From the NCBI GenBank assembly GCA_025351615.1, contig JANXVP010000048.1, positions 1 through 18,353 on the forward strand: a stretch of DNA of 18,353 nt. The letters run 5' to 3'. The notes beneath the pieces were generated by a model that ran no database searches, was not told the DNA's origin, and saw nothing but the letters and a program-made list of their open reading frames with translations. Shown here piece by piece: positions 1 through 7,969 of the stretch (position 1 is its first letter; each line of letters begins with the position of its first letter). The position numbers and the translations under genes were made by a program. This DNA comes from Ramlibacter sp. Its GTDB lineage: Bacteria; Pseudomonadota; Gammaproteobacteria; Burkholderiales; Burkholderiaceae_C.

Positions 1-1152
1 GAACGCCGTGGTCGTCTGGGCCGCGGTGAGGTTGAAAGGGTTCTTGCTGTTGAACTGCAGCCGCTCGAACACCGCGCCGCTGATCGCCGCCGGGCTGGCA
101 ACCATGAACGCCAGCTCGCTGGCGATGTCCAGCAGGCCGCCGCCGTTGTAGCGGATGTCCAGCACCAAATCCTGCACGCCGTCGGCCTTGAACTTGGTCA
201 TCGCGGCGATCAGCTGCGCTTCGGACGGCGCGACATGGTCGTTGAACTGCAGGTAGCCGACCTTGCCGGTCACGGTCTGCAGGGTCAGGACATTCTGGAC
301 CGGCACGGTCGTGATCTTGGCCGACTTCAGCACCACCGTCCGTACGCTGCCATCCAGATTCTGCAGGTCGAAGGTATGCGACTCGCCGCCAGCGACAGGA
401 AACAAGGCAGCGTTCAGCACGTCGACGGTCTTGCTGTTCACCACATCGACGCCGTCGACGCCGATCACCTTGGCGCCGCGCCCAATGGCCGCCAGCGCCG
501 CCGCCGTCCCGGGCTCGGTGTAGGCGACCCGCACGTCGCGCGGCGGCTGCGACTTGACGATTGCCAGCTCGAATCCGTACCCGGAACGCACGCCGCCTTG
601 CGACAGCTCCTGCCAGACGTCGGTTGGATACAGGAAGTGGAAGCGGTCTCGCGGCTTGCCCGACGGCGTGAGCGCCGGGGTCCGCAAATCCGCGAAAAAA
701 GCCTGCCGCGTCGTATACACCGCGGCGCGAAGGGTGGCAGGAATCTCGTCGAACCAGAGATAAGTCTCGTCGATCCAGGCGCGGACCCAGCTCTTTTCCT
801 GGGCCAGCGTGCCGGGCTGGTCCGGATCAGAGCCGCCGGTCGAGGGATCGACTCCCGGCCGCGGCGCGGCGCAGAAATTCTGCGACACCACGGAGCTTTG
901 AATGAGGTCCGCGGGCGCAGGCGGAGCGGCCGCCGCCGGAACCGGCGCAGGCGGTGAGGCAAGCGGCGCGGGCGCGGAAGCCGGGACCTGCGCGATTGGC
1001 ACGGGCGCTGGAACCGGGGCCGGTGCGGCAGCGGCGTTTTGCGCCGCCGCGGGCGCCGCCAGCGGATCTGAACTGCCGCCGCCGCCGCAGCCCGCAAGCA
1101 CCAGCGCCATCAGTGTCGAGAGGACAACGCCTGCGCGGGCCCGGAGAACCAA
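1..1152 (-). CDS. S41-family peptidase lipoprotein, C-terminus cut by window edge
   Basis: Open reading frame of 384 codons that runs off the left edge, so the C-terminal part is missing. From a TTG start at 1152 the protein opens with a lipoprotein signal: basic n-region (MVLRAR), hydrophobic stretch, and lipobox LAGC with Cys22. A Pro/Ala-rich linker follows (about residues 29-85), then a PDZ-like segment (about 150-230), then the S41 core strand with D328-LVLDIRYNGGG and the following ELAFM helix. These identify a C-terminal-processing-protease-like serine peptidase, probably anchored on the periplasmic side of a membrane. The catalytic Ser and Lys region would lie beyond the window, so activity cannot be judged. 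No ATG in this frame fits the signal peptide; TTG at 1176 is an alternative start. It lies 101 bases after the AAA+ gene on the same strand and may be co-transcribed with it. Confidence 0.85.
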   Translation of the reverse strand, partial: MVLRARAGVVLSTLMALVLAGCGGGGSSDPLAAPAAAQNAAAAPAPVPAPVPIAQVPASAPAPLASPPAPVPAAAAPPAPADLIQSSVVSQNFCAAPRPGVDPSTGGSDPDQPGTLAQEKSWVRAWIDETYLWFDEIPATLRAAVYTTRQAFFADLRTPALTPSGKPRDRFHFLYPTDVWQELSQGGVRSGYGFELAIVKSQPPRDVRVAYTEPGTAAALAAIGRGAKVIGVDGVDVVNSKTVDVLNAALFPVAGGESHTFDLQNLDGSVRTVVLKSAKITTVPVQNVLTLQTVTGKVGYLQFNDHVAPSEAQLIAAMTKFKADGVQDLVLDIRYNGGGLLDIASELAFMVASPAAISGAVFERLQFNSKNPFNLTAAQTTTAF

Positions 1153-1253
1153 ACCATTGCACTGACCGCATTGCAACGCGCGTGTGAAGCCGGCGACCCA
1201 GGCCGCGGTAGTGCCGGCAGGCGGACAGCGACACGCCCGGCGCCGGCCCGTTC

Positions 1254-3554
1254 TCACCGCAGAAAGCCGATGTTCCTGGCTTCGCGCACCTCGGGCTTGA
1301 TGCGGTGCTCGGCCTCCAGCTGGTCGAGAAAGTCGGCGGCGCTGAATTCGGTCGCGAGGATATCGACCTGGCGCTTGACGGCGGCGAAGTCGCCCGGACA
1401 GAGCTGGTCCAGCCTGGCCAGGCGGATCCGGATTTCCGGCGTCAGCAGCGCATGATCGCCAGCCAGTGCTTCCGTCACGAACATTTTCTCGCGCTGCACG
1501 GTCGTGAGCGGCATGAACCTGATCTTGAAGGTGAAGCGGCGCAGCGCCGCCTGGTCGATCCGCTCCAGCAGGTTGGTGGTGCAGACGAAGATGCCCGCAA
1601 AACGCTCCATGCCCTGCAGCATCTCGTTGACTTCCGTCACCTCGTAGGTGCGCTGGGCGCCGCGCCGGTCCTGCAGGAAGCTGTCGGCCTCGTCCAGCAA
1701 CAGGACGGCCTTTTCGTTTTCCGCTTCACGGAACATCGCAGCCATGTTCTGCTCGGTTTCGCCCACGAACTTGCTCATCAGGTCGCTGGCCTGCTTCACC
1801 AGCAGCGGCAGATCCAGGCTTCTGCCAATGTGCTCGGCGAGCGCCGTTTTTCCGGTTCCCGGCGCGCCATAGAAACACAGCGTCCCGTGTCCCCGCGCTT
1901 TCAGCGCCTGGACGATCCGGGGCAGCTCGAACCGGCTCTCGACGTTGAGCATGTCCAGGTCGTACGTGGTGACGCTGCGGCGGGCGCGGCCATCCTGGGC
2001 CTGGTTTCCCAGCGCCTGGTCAGAGTTCTTCAGTTGCCGCTCGATCAGGCTTTCCATGCCCACCTTGTCCGACGTCGCCAGCCTGGCGAAGCGCACCGCC
2101 GTGCGGATTTGCGCCGGCGTCAGGCCCTTGCGCCCGGTCAACCTGGCGATGAAGGCCTCCGACACCGGGGTGCCAGCTAGCGTTTTGCGCACCAGGCCTT
2201 CGCGCGCGCCCGGCGGCGGTGACTTGAGCTCCAGGTGGTAGGCGAAACGGCGGCGGAATGCCGGATCGATCTGCTCGATGCGGTTGGTGACCCAGATCGT
2301 CGGCACGGCGTTCGATTCCAGGATCTGGTTGACCCAGGCCTTGCCGCTGACGCTGTTGCTCGCCGGCGCCACCACCTGCTCGGCGCGCGCCATCAGCTGC
2401 GCGGCTTCGCTGGAGATCGGCGGAAAGACGTCTTCCACCTCGTCGAACAGCAGCGCGGCCTGGGCGCTGCCCTTGAGAAACACCTGCGCGATCTGCAGCG
2501 AGCGGTAGCGATCGCGGCCGCTGAGCGAATTGCCGTCGCGATCGGCGTATTCCACCTCGAACAGCTCCAGTCCGCAGGCCTGCGCCACGACTTTCGCCAG
2601 CTCGGTCTTGCCGGTGCCGGGCGGGCCATAGAGCAACACGTTGACACCCGCTTCCTTGCGCGCGACCGCATTGCTGAGCAAGGAGCAGAGTACTTGCGCC
2701 TCGTCCTCGACAAAACAGAAATCGCTCAGCCCCAAACCGCTCTTGGCAGAGGGGCGGGTGAACACGGCCATCAACTCGTTCTGGTCGCGGTATTCGCGCA
2801 TCAGCACCGGCGGCAGCTTTTCGCTGACCTTCATGAGGTCTGCGAGGTCCGTGATGTTGTGCTCGGAAATCAGGTTCTCGACCAGCCCGATGCGCTCCAG
2901 CCGCGAGCCCGCGCGCAATGCCTCACCGACTTCGGTGGCGTTGACCCCGGCAATCTCGGCGATGGCCGCATACGCTTCCGGCGCGTTGTTCACCTTGAAC
3001 TCCACCAGGATACTGCGCAAGTCGCGCTGGTAACGCGCCAGCGTTCCGTACAGCAGCAGCGCGCGCTCGGCCTTGTTCAACTGCAACAGACCGCTGAGCG
3101 CGTCGATGTTCTTTTCGACCAGGGTCGAATGCTTCTTCAGTGCATGCGTGAGCCACTCGCACGTGACGGCCAGCACCGACAACAGGTCCTTGGGCTGGTC
3201 CTTGGCATATTCGTCGAGGTAGAAGAACAACGTGCCTTCTTCATACGGACCGCGCCATACGCCGTGGCGATCGAGGAACTCGCGCGTCCCCAGCTGCTCG
3301 TGGCCGCGCCAGAACTCGTTGTCCTTGCAGCGTCGGCCCAGAAACTCACGCAGCCGGGCGAGCGCCGGAGCCGGCCACGCCAGGTGCCGCCCGGCCAGCG
3401 ACAGCAGGCCGTTGAGGTCGCGCCGGACATTGAACTTGCCGCCCTGCTTGGCGGCCAGCGTCAGCACAAAGTGCGAGCACATCAGGTCCAGCACCGGCGC
3501 GTCTTTCAACCCCGGCGAGGGAAGTACCTGCACATCGACCAAACGCTTGACCAT
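1254..3554 (-). CDS. tandem AAA+ ATPase with large uncharacterised N-terminal domain
   Basis: A 766-residue protein with two AAA+ modules. Module 1 has Walker A GPPGTGKT (310-317) and Walker B with D371-E372 in LLFDEVED. Module 2 has Walker A GAPGTGKT (563-570), Walker B with D621-E622 in LLLDEAD, a sensor-1-like CTTN segment, and an arginine-rich LRRF that may hold the arginine finger. Both modules look catalytically intact. The first 300 residues look mostly helical and match no domain I can name. I chose the start at 3554 because GGAGGG lies just upstream of ATG; the frame stays open for another 36 codons, but those have no such site. There is no signal peptide or membrane segment, so it is probably a cytoplasmic ATP-driven remodeller of unknown substrate. 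It is divergent from ilvA, with 117 bases between the starts. Confidence 0.88.
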   Translation of the reverse strand: MVKRLVDVQVLPSPGLKDAPVLDLMCSHFVLTLAAKQGGKFNVRRDLNGLLSLAGRHLAWPAPALARLREFLGRRCKDNEFWRGHEQLGTREFLDRHGVWRGPYEEGTLFFYLDEYAKDQPKDLLSVLAVTCEWLTHALKKHSTLVEKNIDALSGLLQLNKAERALLLYGTLARYQRDLRSILVEFKVNNAPEAYAAIAEIAGVNATEVGEALRAGSRLERIGLVENLISEHNITDLADLMKVSEKLPPVLMREYRDQNELMAVFTRPSAKSGLGLSDFCFVEDEAQVLCSLLSNAVARKEAGVNVLLYGPPGTGKTELAKVVAQACGLELFEVEYADRDGNSLSGRDRYRSLQIAQVFLKGSAQAALLFDEVEDVFPPISSEAAQLMARAEQVVAPASNSVSGKAWVNQILESNAVPTIWVTNRIEQIDPAFRRRFAYHLELKSPPPGAREGLVRKTLAGTPVSEAFIARLTGRKGLTPAQIRTAVRFARLATSDKVGMESLIERQLKNSDQALGNQAQDGRARRSVTTYDLDMLNVESRFELPRIVQALKARGHGTLCFYGAPGTGKTALAEHIGRSLDLPLLVKQASDLMSKFVGETEQNMAAMFREAENEKAVLLLDEADSFLQDRRGAQRTYEVTEVNEMLQGMERFAGIFVCTTNLLERIDQAALRRFTFKIRFMPLTTVQREKMFVTEALAGDHALLTPEIRIRLARLDQLCPGDFAAVKRQVDILATEFSAADFLDQLEAEHRIKPEVREARNIGFLR

Positions 3555-3565
3555 TGAACCCTCCA

Positions 3566-3577
3566 GCCTCGAGAGGC
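3566..3577. repeat. 12-base perfect inverted repeat in AAA+ gene leader
   Basis: GCCTC-GA-GAGGC forms a short perfect palindrome directly upstream of the GGAGGG ribosome-binding site of the AAA+ gene. It could be a small mRNA hairpin or a protein-binding site in the AAA+/ilvA divergent region. I found no convincing -35/-10 pair in either direction here. Confidence 0.4.
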
Positions 3578-3671
3578 GTGTGCTCAACATAACGCGCCTT
3601 GATGCTACATGGAAGACGCAGCCTGTGGGGAAAGTGATGCCTGGCCCGGCTTTACCGCGCACAATGCCGCG

Positions 3672-4874
3672 ATGCTCGAACTCGCCGACATCCGCCAGGC
3701 CCGCGAAAGACTGCAGGGCCAGGTGCTGATGACCCCTTGCGTCGAGTCGCGCACGCTGTCGCAGATCACCGGGGCGCGGATCTTCCTGAAGTTCGAAAAC
3801 CTGCAGTTCACCGCCTCATTCAAGGAGCGCGGCGCCTGCAACAAACTCGTGCAGCTGTCGGCCGCGGAGCGCAAGCGTGGCGTGATCGCCATGAGCGCCG
3901 GCAACCATGCGCAAGGCGTCGCCTACCATGCGCAGCGGCTGGGACTGCGGGCGGTGATCGTGATGCCGCGTTTCACGCCCGGCGTGAAGGTGGAAGGCAC
4001 CCGCAGCTTCGGCGCCGAGATCGTGTTGCACGGCGACACGCTCGACGAAGCGCGGACCCACGCGCTGGCCCTGGCGGCGCAGCAGGAACTCACCTTCATC
4101 CACCCTTACGACGACGAAGCCGTCGTGGCCGGGCAGGGCACGGTCGGGCTGGAAATGCTCGAAGCGGTGCCGGAACTCGACACGCTGCTGGTCGCGGTCG
4201 GTGGCGGCGGCCTCATTGCCGGGGTCGCGGTGGCGGCCAAGGCGCTCAAGCCCGGCATCGAGGTGATCGGCGTCCAGACCCTGTGCTTTCCCAGCATGTT
4301 CAATGCTGTCAAGCATGAACACCTGCCGCAGGGCAGCAGCAGCATCGCCGAAGGGATCGCGGTGGGCACACCCGGTCGCGTTCCGCAAGCGATCATCGAA
4401 AAATGGGTGGATGACATCGTGCTGGTCGATGAGGGCGATATCGAGCAGGCAGTGGTGATGCTGCTGGAGGTGGAGAAAACCCTGGTCGAGGGCGCCGGCG
4501 CCGCCGGGCTCGCCGCCCTGTTGAAGGACCCGCAGCGGTTCCGCGGACGCACCATCGGTCTGATCCTTGGTGGCGGCAACATCGACCCCTTGCTGCTGGC
4601 GGCGATCATCGAGCGTGGCATGGTGCGGGCCGGGCGGCTGGCGCGAGTGCGCGTCAGCGCGCGCGACGTCCCTGGCTCCCTGGCGAAGATCACGGCCACG
4701 GTGGCGGACGCGGGGGGCAACATCGACGAGGTGCATCACCAGCGCGCCTTCACCACCCTGGCGGCGCAGAACGTGGAGATCGAGCTGGTGTTGCAGACGC
4801 GGGGCCGCGACCATATCGCGGCGGTGCTCGACGCGCTGCATGCAGCCGGCTTTTCTGCACAGGAGCAGCGATGA
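3672..4874 (+). CDS. ilvA: threonine ammonia-lyase (threonine dehydratase), single ACT domain
   Basis: A 400-residue PLP enzyme that deaminates L-threonine to 2-oxobutanoate, the entry step of isoleucine synthesis. The N-terminal fold-type II catalytic domain carries the PLP-binding lysine K51 in FTASFKERGA and the glycine-rich phosphate loop GGGG near residue 177, with a second glycine run LGGGNIDP. The last 75 or so residues form one ACT-type domain (RVSARDVPGSLAKITATVADAGGNIDEV). This is the intermediate-length form, longer than ACT-less catabolic enzymes and shorter than two-ACT IlvA. The start at 3672 (MLELADIRQAR) matches how the family usually begins, but no good ribosome-binding site precedes it; the frame is open back to 3609. 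A purely catabolic role remains possible. Confidence 0.92.
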   Translation: MLELADIRQARERLQGQVLMTPCVESRTLSQITGARIFLKFENLQFTASFKERGACNKLVQLSAAERKRGVIAMSAGNHAQGVAYHAQRLGLRAVIVMPRFTPGVKVEGTRSFGAEIVLHGDTLDEARTHALALAAQQELTFIHPYDDEAVVAGQGTVGLEMLEAVPELDTLLVAVGGGGLIAGVAVAAKALKPGIEVIGVQTLCFPSMFNAVKHEHLPQGSSSIAEGIAVGTPGRVPQAIIEKWVDDIVLVDEGDIEQAVVMLLEVEKTLVEGAGAAGLAALLKDPQRFRGRTIGLILGGGNIDPLLLAAIIERGMVRAGRLARVRVSARDVPGSLAKITATVADAGGNIDEVHHQRAFTTLAAQNVEIELVLQTRGRDHIAAVLDALHAAGFSAQEQR

Positions 4875-4911
4875 GCACCCGGTGGCTGCCGGGCCGGGTC
4901 GGCGCGGCGGC

Positions 4912-4917
4912 TAAAAT
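4912..4917 (+). promoter_or_regulatory. possible -10 box for the 50-residue membrane protein gene
   Basis: TAAAAT stands out in an otherwise very GC-rich spacer, 31 bases before the ATG at 4948. The position suits a short leader, but no recognisable -35 element lies about 17 bases upstream, so the call is weak. The gene may instead be read from the ilvA transcript. Confidence 0.3.
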
Positions 4918-4947
4918 CGCGTTCCAACCGCCTCCGTCAGGAAAAAG

Positions 4948-5100
4948 ATGTCCGACCCCGCACACCGCCCCATCCAAGGCGAAGACAACACCCCCCCGGA
5001 CGGCGTCGACGCTGTCGTTCCGCTCATTCCCATCGTGCTGCCCCTGGTCGGCGGCGTGTTGATCTTCCTGCTCGCCTTCATCGCCGTTTACATGGCCTGA
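4948..5100 (+). CDS. 50-residue single-pass membrane protein, function unknown
   Basis: A small gene encoding MSDPAHRPIQGEDNTPPDGV followed by DAVVPLIPIVLPLVGG and a strongly hydrophobic C-terminal helix ending in YMA. The polar, acidic N-terminal 20 residues and one transmembrane segment (about 24-49) suggest a tail-anchored or small inner-membrane protein. A purine-rich GGAAAAAG lies just before the ATG at 4948. Charged and polar residues are confined to the front and an uninterrupted hydrophobic run to the back, which is not expected of a chance frame. It follows ilvA on the same strand after 73 bases, and its last 13 bases overlap the 3' end of modC on the other strand. I cannot assign a function. 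Confidence 0.7.
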   Translation: MSDPAHRPIQGEDNTPPDGVDAVVPLIPIVLPLVGGVLIFLLAFIAVYMA

Positions 5101-6269
5101 GTGACGGCAGGGCTTGCGGCTGCGGGAAGCTCCGGCCGCAGCGGCATGATGTGCACAGCCTCCGGTGCGATCGTCAGCTGCAGCCATCCTCCCCGCACCA
5201 GCCCCATGCCGCGCAGCTGCGCGGTCGGCAGATTGAGCGTCACCCATTCTTGTCGCAGTCCCTGCGGCCGCAACGTGCACAAACTGGTTTCGCCGAGCGC
5301 CAGCAGTTCCAGCAGTTCGCAACGCAGCCTGTTCTGAAGGCCCCCGACGGGGCTGTCGGCAGCCACGTCGATGCCCTCTCCAGCGACGACCCAGGTGACG
5401 GCCGCGCCGTCGTCGATCTTGTCCTTGTCGATCACCCGCAGCTGCACCTGCGTGTCGACGTCCGATCCCCAGGCCAGGCGGCCCCAGCCCGGCTGGTCCT
5501 TGTGGAAGCGGCCGCGGAAGTGGTTCTGGATTCCCACCAGTTCGGCGACCCGCGCGTTGCGCGGGCTGGCAAACACATGCGCTGGCGTCCCGGTCTGCAA
5601 ACTGCGGCCGGCATCGAGGATGACGACCCGATCGGCCAGCCGCCTCGCCTCCGCCAGGTCGTGCGTCACCAGCACCATCGGCGTCGACAGCGAGGCGCGA
5701 AGCGAGGCAAGTTCCCGGTACAGCGCCTGGCGGGCCGGCGCGTCCACCGCCGAGAAGGGCTCGTCGAGCAGCAGCACCCGGGGCTGGCGCGCCAGCGCCC
5801 GCGCCAGGGCCACACGTTGCTGCTGGCCGCCGGACAACTGGGCCGGCCGACGCTGCTCCAGCCCGAGCAGTCCCAGGCGCTCGAACAGGGCCGCGTAGCG
5901 CTGCGCGTCGCCCGTGCCATTTCCATTGCCGTTGCCGTTGCCGCTTCCATGCGTGCCGATGGCGACGTTCTCCAGTGCCGTGAGGTGCGGAAACAGCGCG
6001 TAGTGCTGGAACACGAGGCCGACGTGACGCGCCTGCGGCGGCAGGTTGATGCCCTTGCCGCTGTCGAACCAGCAGTCGTCCCCGACGGCGATTCGACCCC
6101 GCAAGCTGGCGCTGCGCAGCAGGCCGGCAATGGACCGCAGCAGGCTGGTCTTGCCGCTGCCCGAAGGTCCGACCAGCGCCACGAGCTCGCCGGGAGCGCA
6201 GTCGAACGCCGCCTCGAGCCGCATCGGCTGTTCGTTGCTGACCGCCAGCGACAGTTGGCCAGGCGCCAC
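5088..6269 (-). CDS. modC: molybdate ABC transporter ATP-binding protein
   Basis: The 393-residue ATPase that powers molybdate import. It shows Walker A GPSGSGKT (34-41), Q-loop Q88, ABC signature LSGGQQQ (145-151), Walker B VLLLDE (165-170) and H-loop H203. Residues after about 275 form a TOBE/Mop-like C-terminal region, as in ModC proteins. The start is GTG at 6269, which shares a base with the modB stop (TAGTG) and has AGGAG upstream; an open frame continues far upstream, but that is modB in another register. Residues 108-120 are a run of Gly-Asn pairs coded by hexamer repeats, an unusual insertion between the Q-loop strand and the helical subdomain. The assignment to molybdate rather than sulfate rests on the ModA and ModB neighbours. 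Confidence 0.9.
   Translation of the reverse strand: MAPGQLSLAVSNEQPMRLEAAFDCAPGELVALVGPSGSGKTSLLRSIAGLLRSASLRGRIAVGDDCWFDSGKGINLPPQARHVGLVFQHYALFPHLTALENVAIGTHGSGNGNGNGNGTGDAQRYAALFERLGLLGLEQRRPAQLSGGQQQRVALARALARQPRVLLLDEPFSAVDAPARQALYRELASLRASLSTPMVLVTHDLAEARRLADRVVILDAGRSLQTGTPAHVFASPRNARVAELVGIQNHFRGRFHKDQPGWGRLAWGSDVDTQVQLRVIDKDKIDDGAAVTWVVAGEGIDVAADSPVGGLQNRLRCELLELLALGETSLCTLRPQGLRQEWVTLNLPTAQLRGMGLVRGGWLQLTIAPEAVHIMPLRPELPAAASPAVTQAM
5910..5948 (-). repeat. hexamer microsatellite inside modC coding a Gly-Asn run
   Basis: Tandem GGCAAC-like hexamers with degenerate edge copies (GGCAAT, GGAAAT, GGAAGC, GGCACG) encode GSGNGNGNGNGTG, residues 108-120 of ModC. Each unit is two codons, so gain or loss of a unit stays in frame. 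This is a site where replication slippage could vary linker length. Confidence 0.8.
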
Positions 6270-6937
6270 TAGCGCTCCTGCAGCGGCCGCTTGCGGTCGG
6301 CGGCGAACACCAGCGCCACCGCCAGCACCGAGCACAGGACCAGTGCCAGCGACATTGCATGCGCTCCATCGGTGTCGAAGGCCTGAACCCGGTCGTAGAT
6401 CGCGATGCTCAGCGTGCGGGTCTGGCCGGGAATGCTGCCACCGACCATCAGCACGACGCCGAACTCGCCGAGGGTGTGCGCGGCGGTCAGGGCGACGCCG
6501 GCCAGCAGCCCCGGCCACGCCAGTGGCAGTTCGATCTCGAGGAACGTGCGCCACGGGCTGAGGCCCGAGACCCACGCCGCTTCGCGCAAGCTGTCCGGAA
6601 TGGCGGCGAAGGCGCGCTGGATCGGCTGGACCATGAACGGAAGGTTGACCAGCAGACTGGCCGCCAGCAGTCCTTCGAAGCTGAACACCAGCCGCAGGTC
6701 GAGCGTGCGCGCCAGCCAGCCGCCCAGCGGCGAAGCCTGGCCGAGCGTAGCGAGGAGATAAAACCCGATCACCGTTGGCGGCAACAGCAGCGGCAGCAGC
6801 AGCAGCGCCTCGGCCAGCGGCTTGCCGCGCCAGCGGGTCGAGGCCAGCCACCGCGCCAGCGCGATCCCCGGCGGCAGCAGCAGCGCGGCCGTCAACGCGG
6901 CGAGCAGCAGTGAGACACGGGCGGCTTGCCAATCCAT
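6269..6937 (-). CDS. modB: molybdate ABC transporter permease
   Basis: A 222-residue inner-membrane permease with about five hydrophobic segments and the EAA coupling motif near residues 119-147 (EAAWVSGLSPWRTFLEIELPLAWPG), which contacts the ATPase. TLGEFGVVLMVGGSIPGQTRT and the following IAIYDRVQAFD are typical of ModB. Length matches the family (about 220-230). It starts 17 bases after the modA stop and its stop overlaps the modC GTG start, so the three genes form one transcription unit in the order ABC. No strong ribosome-binding site precedes the ATG at 6937, which suggests coupling to modA translation. Confidence 0.92.
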   Translation of the reverse strand: MDWQAARVSLLLAALTAALLLPPGIALARWLASTRWRGKPLAEALLLLPLLLPPTVIGFYLLATLGQASPLGGWLARTLDLRLVFSFEGLLAASLLVNLPFMVQPIQRAFAAIPDSLREAAWVSGLSPWRTFLEIELPLAWPGLLAGVALTAAHTLGEFGVVLMVGGSIPGQTRTLSIAIYDRVQAFDTDGAHAMSLALVLCSVLAVALVFAADRKRPLQER

Positions 6938-6954
6938 GGTCGCGATTGTGAACG

Positions 6955-7722
6955 TTAAGGCGTGACAAACCCGTAGCGTTGCAGGACCGCCCGGGCCGCC
7001 GGCGTCTGCAGGTAGGCGTAAAACGCCGCGGCTCTCGGATCTGCTGCCTTCAGCAAGACCATCCGCTGGCGCAACGGCTCATGGAGCGTGTCCGGGACCA
7101 GCAGGGATCGGCCGTGAACAGAAACCACAGGCGAAATTGCCAGGGAATAGGCAGTGACCCCGACTTCGGCAGCGCCGGAGGTCAGGAACTGTGTGGCCTG
7201 GGAAATGTTTTCTCCCAGCACCAGTTTCTGCCTGAGGCTGTCCCATAGCCCCAAGCGCTGCAGCGCCTGCTGTGCAGCCCGCCCGTACGGGGCGTGCAGA
7301 GGATTGGCGATAGCGAAGTGCCTGATGTCATTGACGGCGCCGCGCACGCCATCGAGCAATGCGTCGAGCGACACCCGGGAGCCGTGCGCCGCGAAGAGCG
7401 CAATTCTGCCCAGCGCATACGCTACCCCGCGGTCTCGCGTCAACCCGGCATCAGCGAGCTGGTACACATAGCCTTCGTCGGCCGACATGAACAGGTCGGC
7501 ATCCATGCCCTGGCGAATCTGCTGGGTGAAGTTTCCGGAAGATCCCATCGTCAGCTGCACGCTATTGCCGGTCTCCCTGGCAAAGAGTTCGGCGACATCG
7601 GCAAGCGCAAATTTCAGGTCGCTCGCGGCAAGCACACGCGCAATCACCGGGCGGCTCTGAGCTCGAACGCTAACGCTCAACGGAGCCAGGCCGAGAATCG
7701 ATACAAACGCCCTCCTATCCAT
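6955..7722 (-). CDS. modA: molybdate-binding periplasmic protein
   Basis: A 255-residue exported solute-binding protein that captures molybdate (or tungstate) for ModBC. An N-terminal signal peptide (about residues 1-21, ending VRAQS) precedes a mature domain with the ModA anion-site segments ASDLK (33-37) and [10 protein letters not shown] (60-69), then the family blocks DADLFMSAD and [12 protein letters not shown]. First gene of modABC. The ATG at 7722 has a modest AAGGGA upstream. A pair of overlapping palindromes lies 19-43 bases before the start, so regulation may act there; no modE gene is present in the window. Confidence 0.93.
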   Translation of the reverse strand: MDRRAFVSILGLAPLSVSVRAQSRPVIARVLAASDLKFALADVAELFARETGNSVQLTMGSSGNFTQQIRQGMDADLFMSADEGYVYQLADAGLTRDRGVAYALGRIALFAAHGSRVSLDALLDGVRGAVNDIRHFAIANPLHAPYGRAAQQALQRLGLWDSLRQKLVLGENISQATQFLTSGAAEVGVTAYSLAISPVVSVHGRSLLVPDTLHEPLRQRMVLLKAADPRAAAFYAYLQTPAARAVLQRYGFVTP

Positions 7723-7740
7723 GGGGACATCCCTTGGTTA

Positions 7741-7765
7741 GCATAACCTTATGCAAGTTTTGCAT
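7741..7765. promoter_or_regulatory. two overlapping palindromes, candidate operator upstream of modA
   Basis: Two perfect inverted repeats share a half-site: GCATAA-CC-TTATGC (7741-7754) and ATGCAA-GTT-TTGCAT (7751-7765). Together they make a 25-base AT-rich element in a GC-rich region, 19 bases upstream of the modA start and about 220 bases upstream of pckG. The arrangement fits an operator for two dimers of a helix-turn-helix regulator. It does not clearly match the E. coli ModE consensus. The likely target is modABC because of proximity. Confidence 0.5.
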
Positions 7766-7901
7766 TGTCTTTGTGATATCGAACGACCAAGATACAAGCC
7801 GGTTTCATAAAATCGACATCCCAGCCGACCCGCGGACTGTGAACCACCCCTTCACGCCCAGCCGTTGCCGACCCCGCGACACCGCCCGCCGACTGAGACG
7901 C

Positions 7902-7969
7902 AAAGCCGTTTTTTCAAAGGCTGCTCTCAGGACACATCCGCGGAGCTCCTCTGAAAAGACGTTTTTTCA
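7902..7969 (+). repeat. imperfect direct repeat in the pckG leader
   Basis: AAAGCCGTTTTTTCA at 7902-7916 recurs as AAAGACGTTTTTTCA at 7955-7969, 14 of 15 bases identical. Each copy is followed by CTCAGGA (7926-7932 and 7972-7978). The second CTCAGGA contains the ribosome-binding site. This looks like a partial tandem duplication of about 46-53 bases in the leader. Confidence 0.6.

Noticed and set aside
465..1234. Arg-rich minus-strand frames at 465-1097 and 827-1234
   Set aside because: They are other registers of the S41 lipoprotein gene, whose own frame is open to the window edge and carries the peptidase motifs.
1237..1246. CCGGCGCCGG palindrome after the AAA+ stop
   Set aside because: It is too short and has no T-run; such GC palindromes are expected by chance at this base composition.
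2235..3557. 440-codon plus-strand frame opposite the AAA+ gene
   Set aside because: Composition is shadow-like (His/Gln/Arg-rich), with no motif; the minus strand has two intact Walker pairs.
3547..3593. TTGACC and CATAAC as an ilvA promoter
   Set aside because: The distance between them is far more than the usual 16-18 bases, and TTGACC lies in the AAA+ coding start.
6270..6968. N-terminal extension of ModC
   Set aside because: It is a shifted reading of modB; the GTG at 6269 with AGGAG upstream and the stop-start overlap define the real start.
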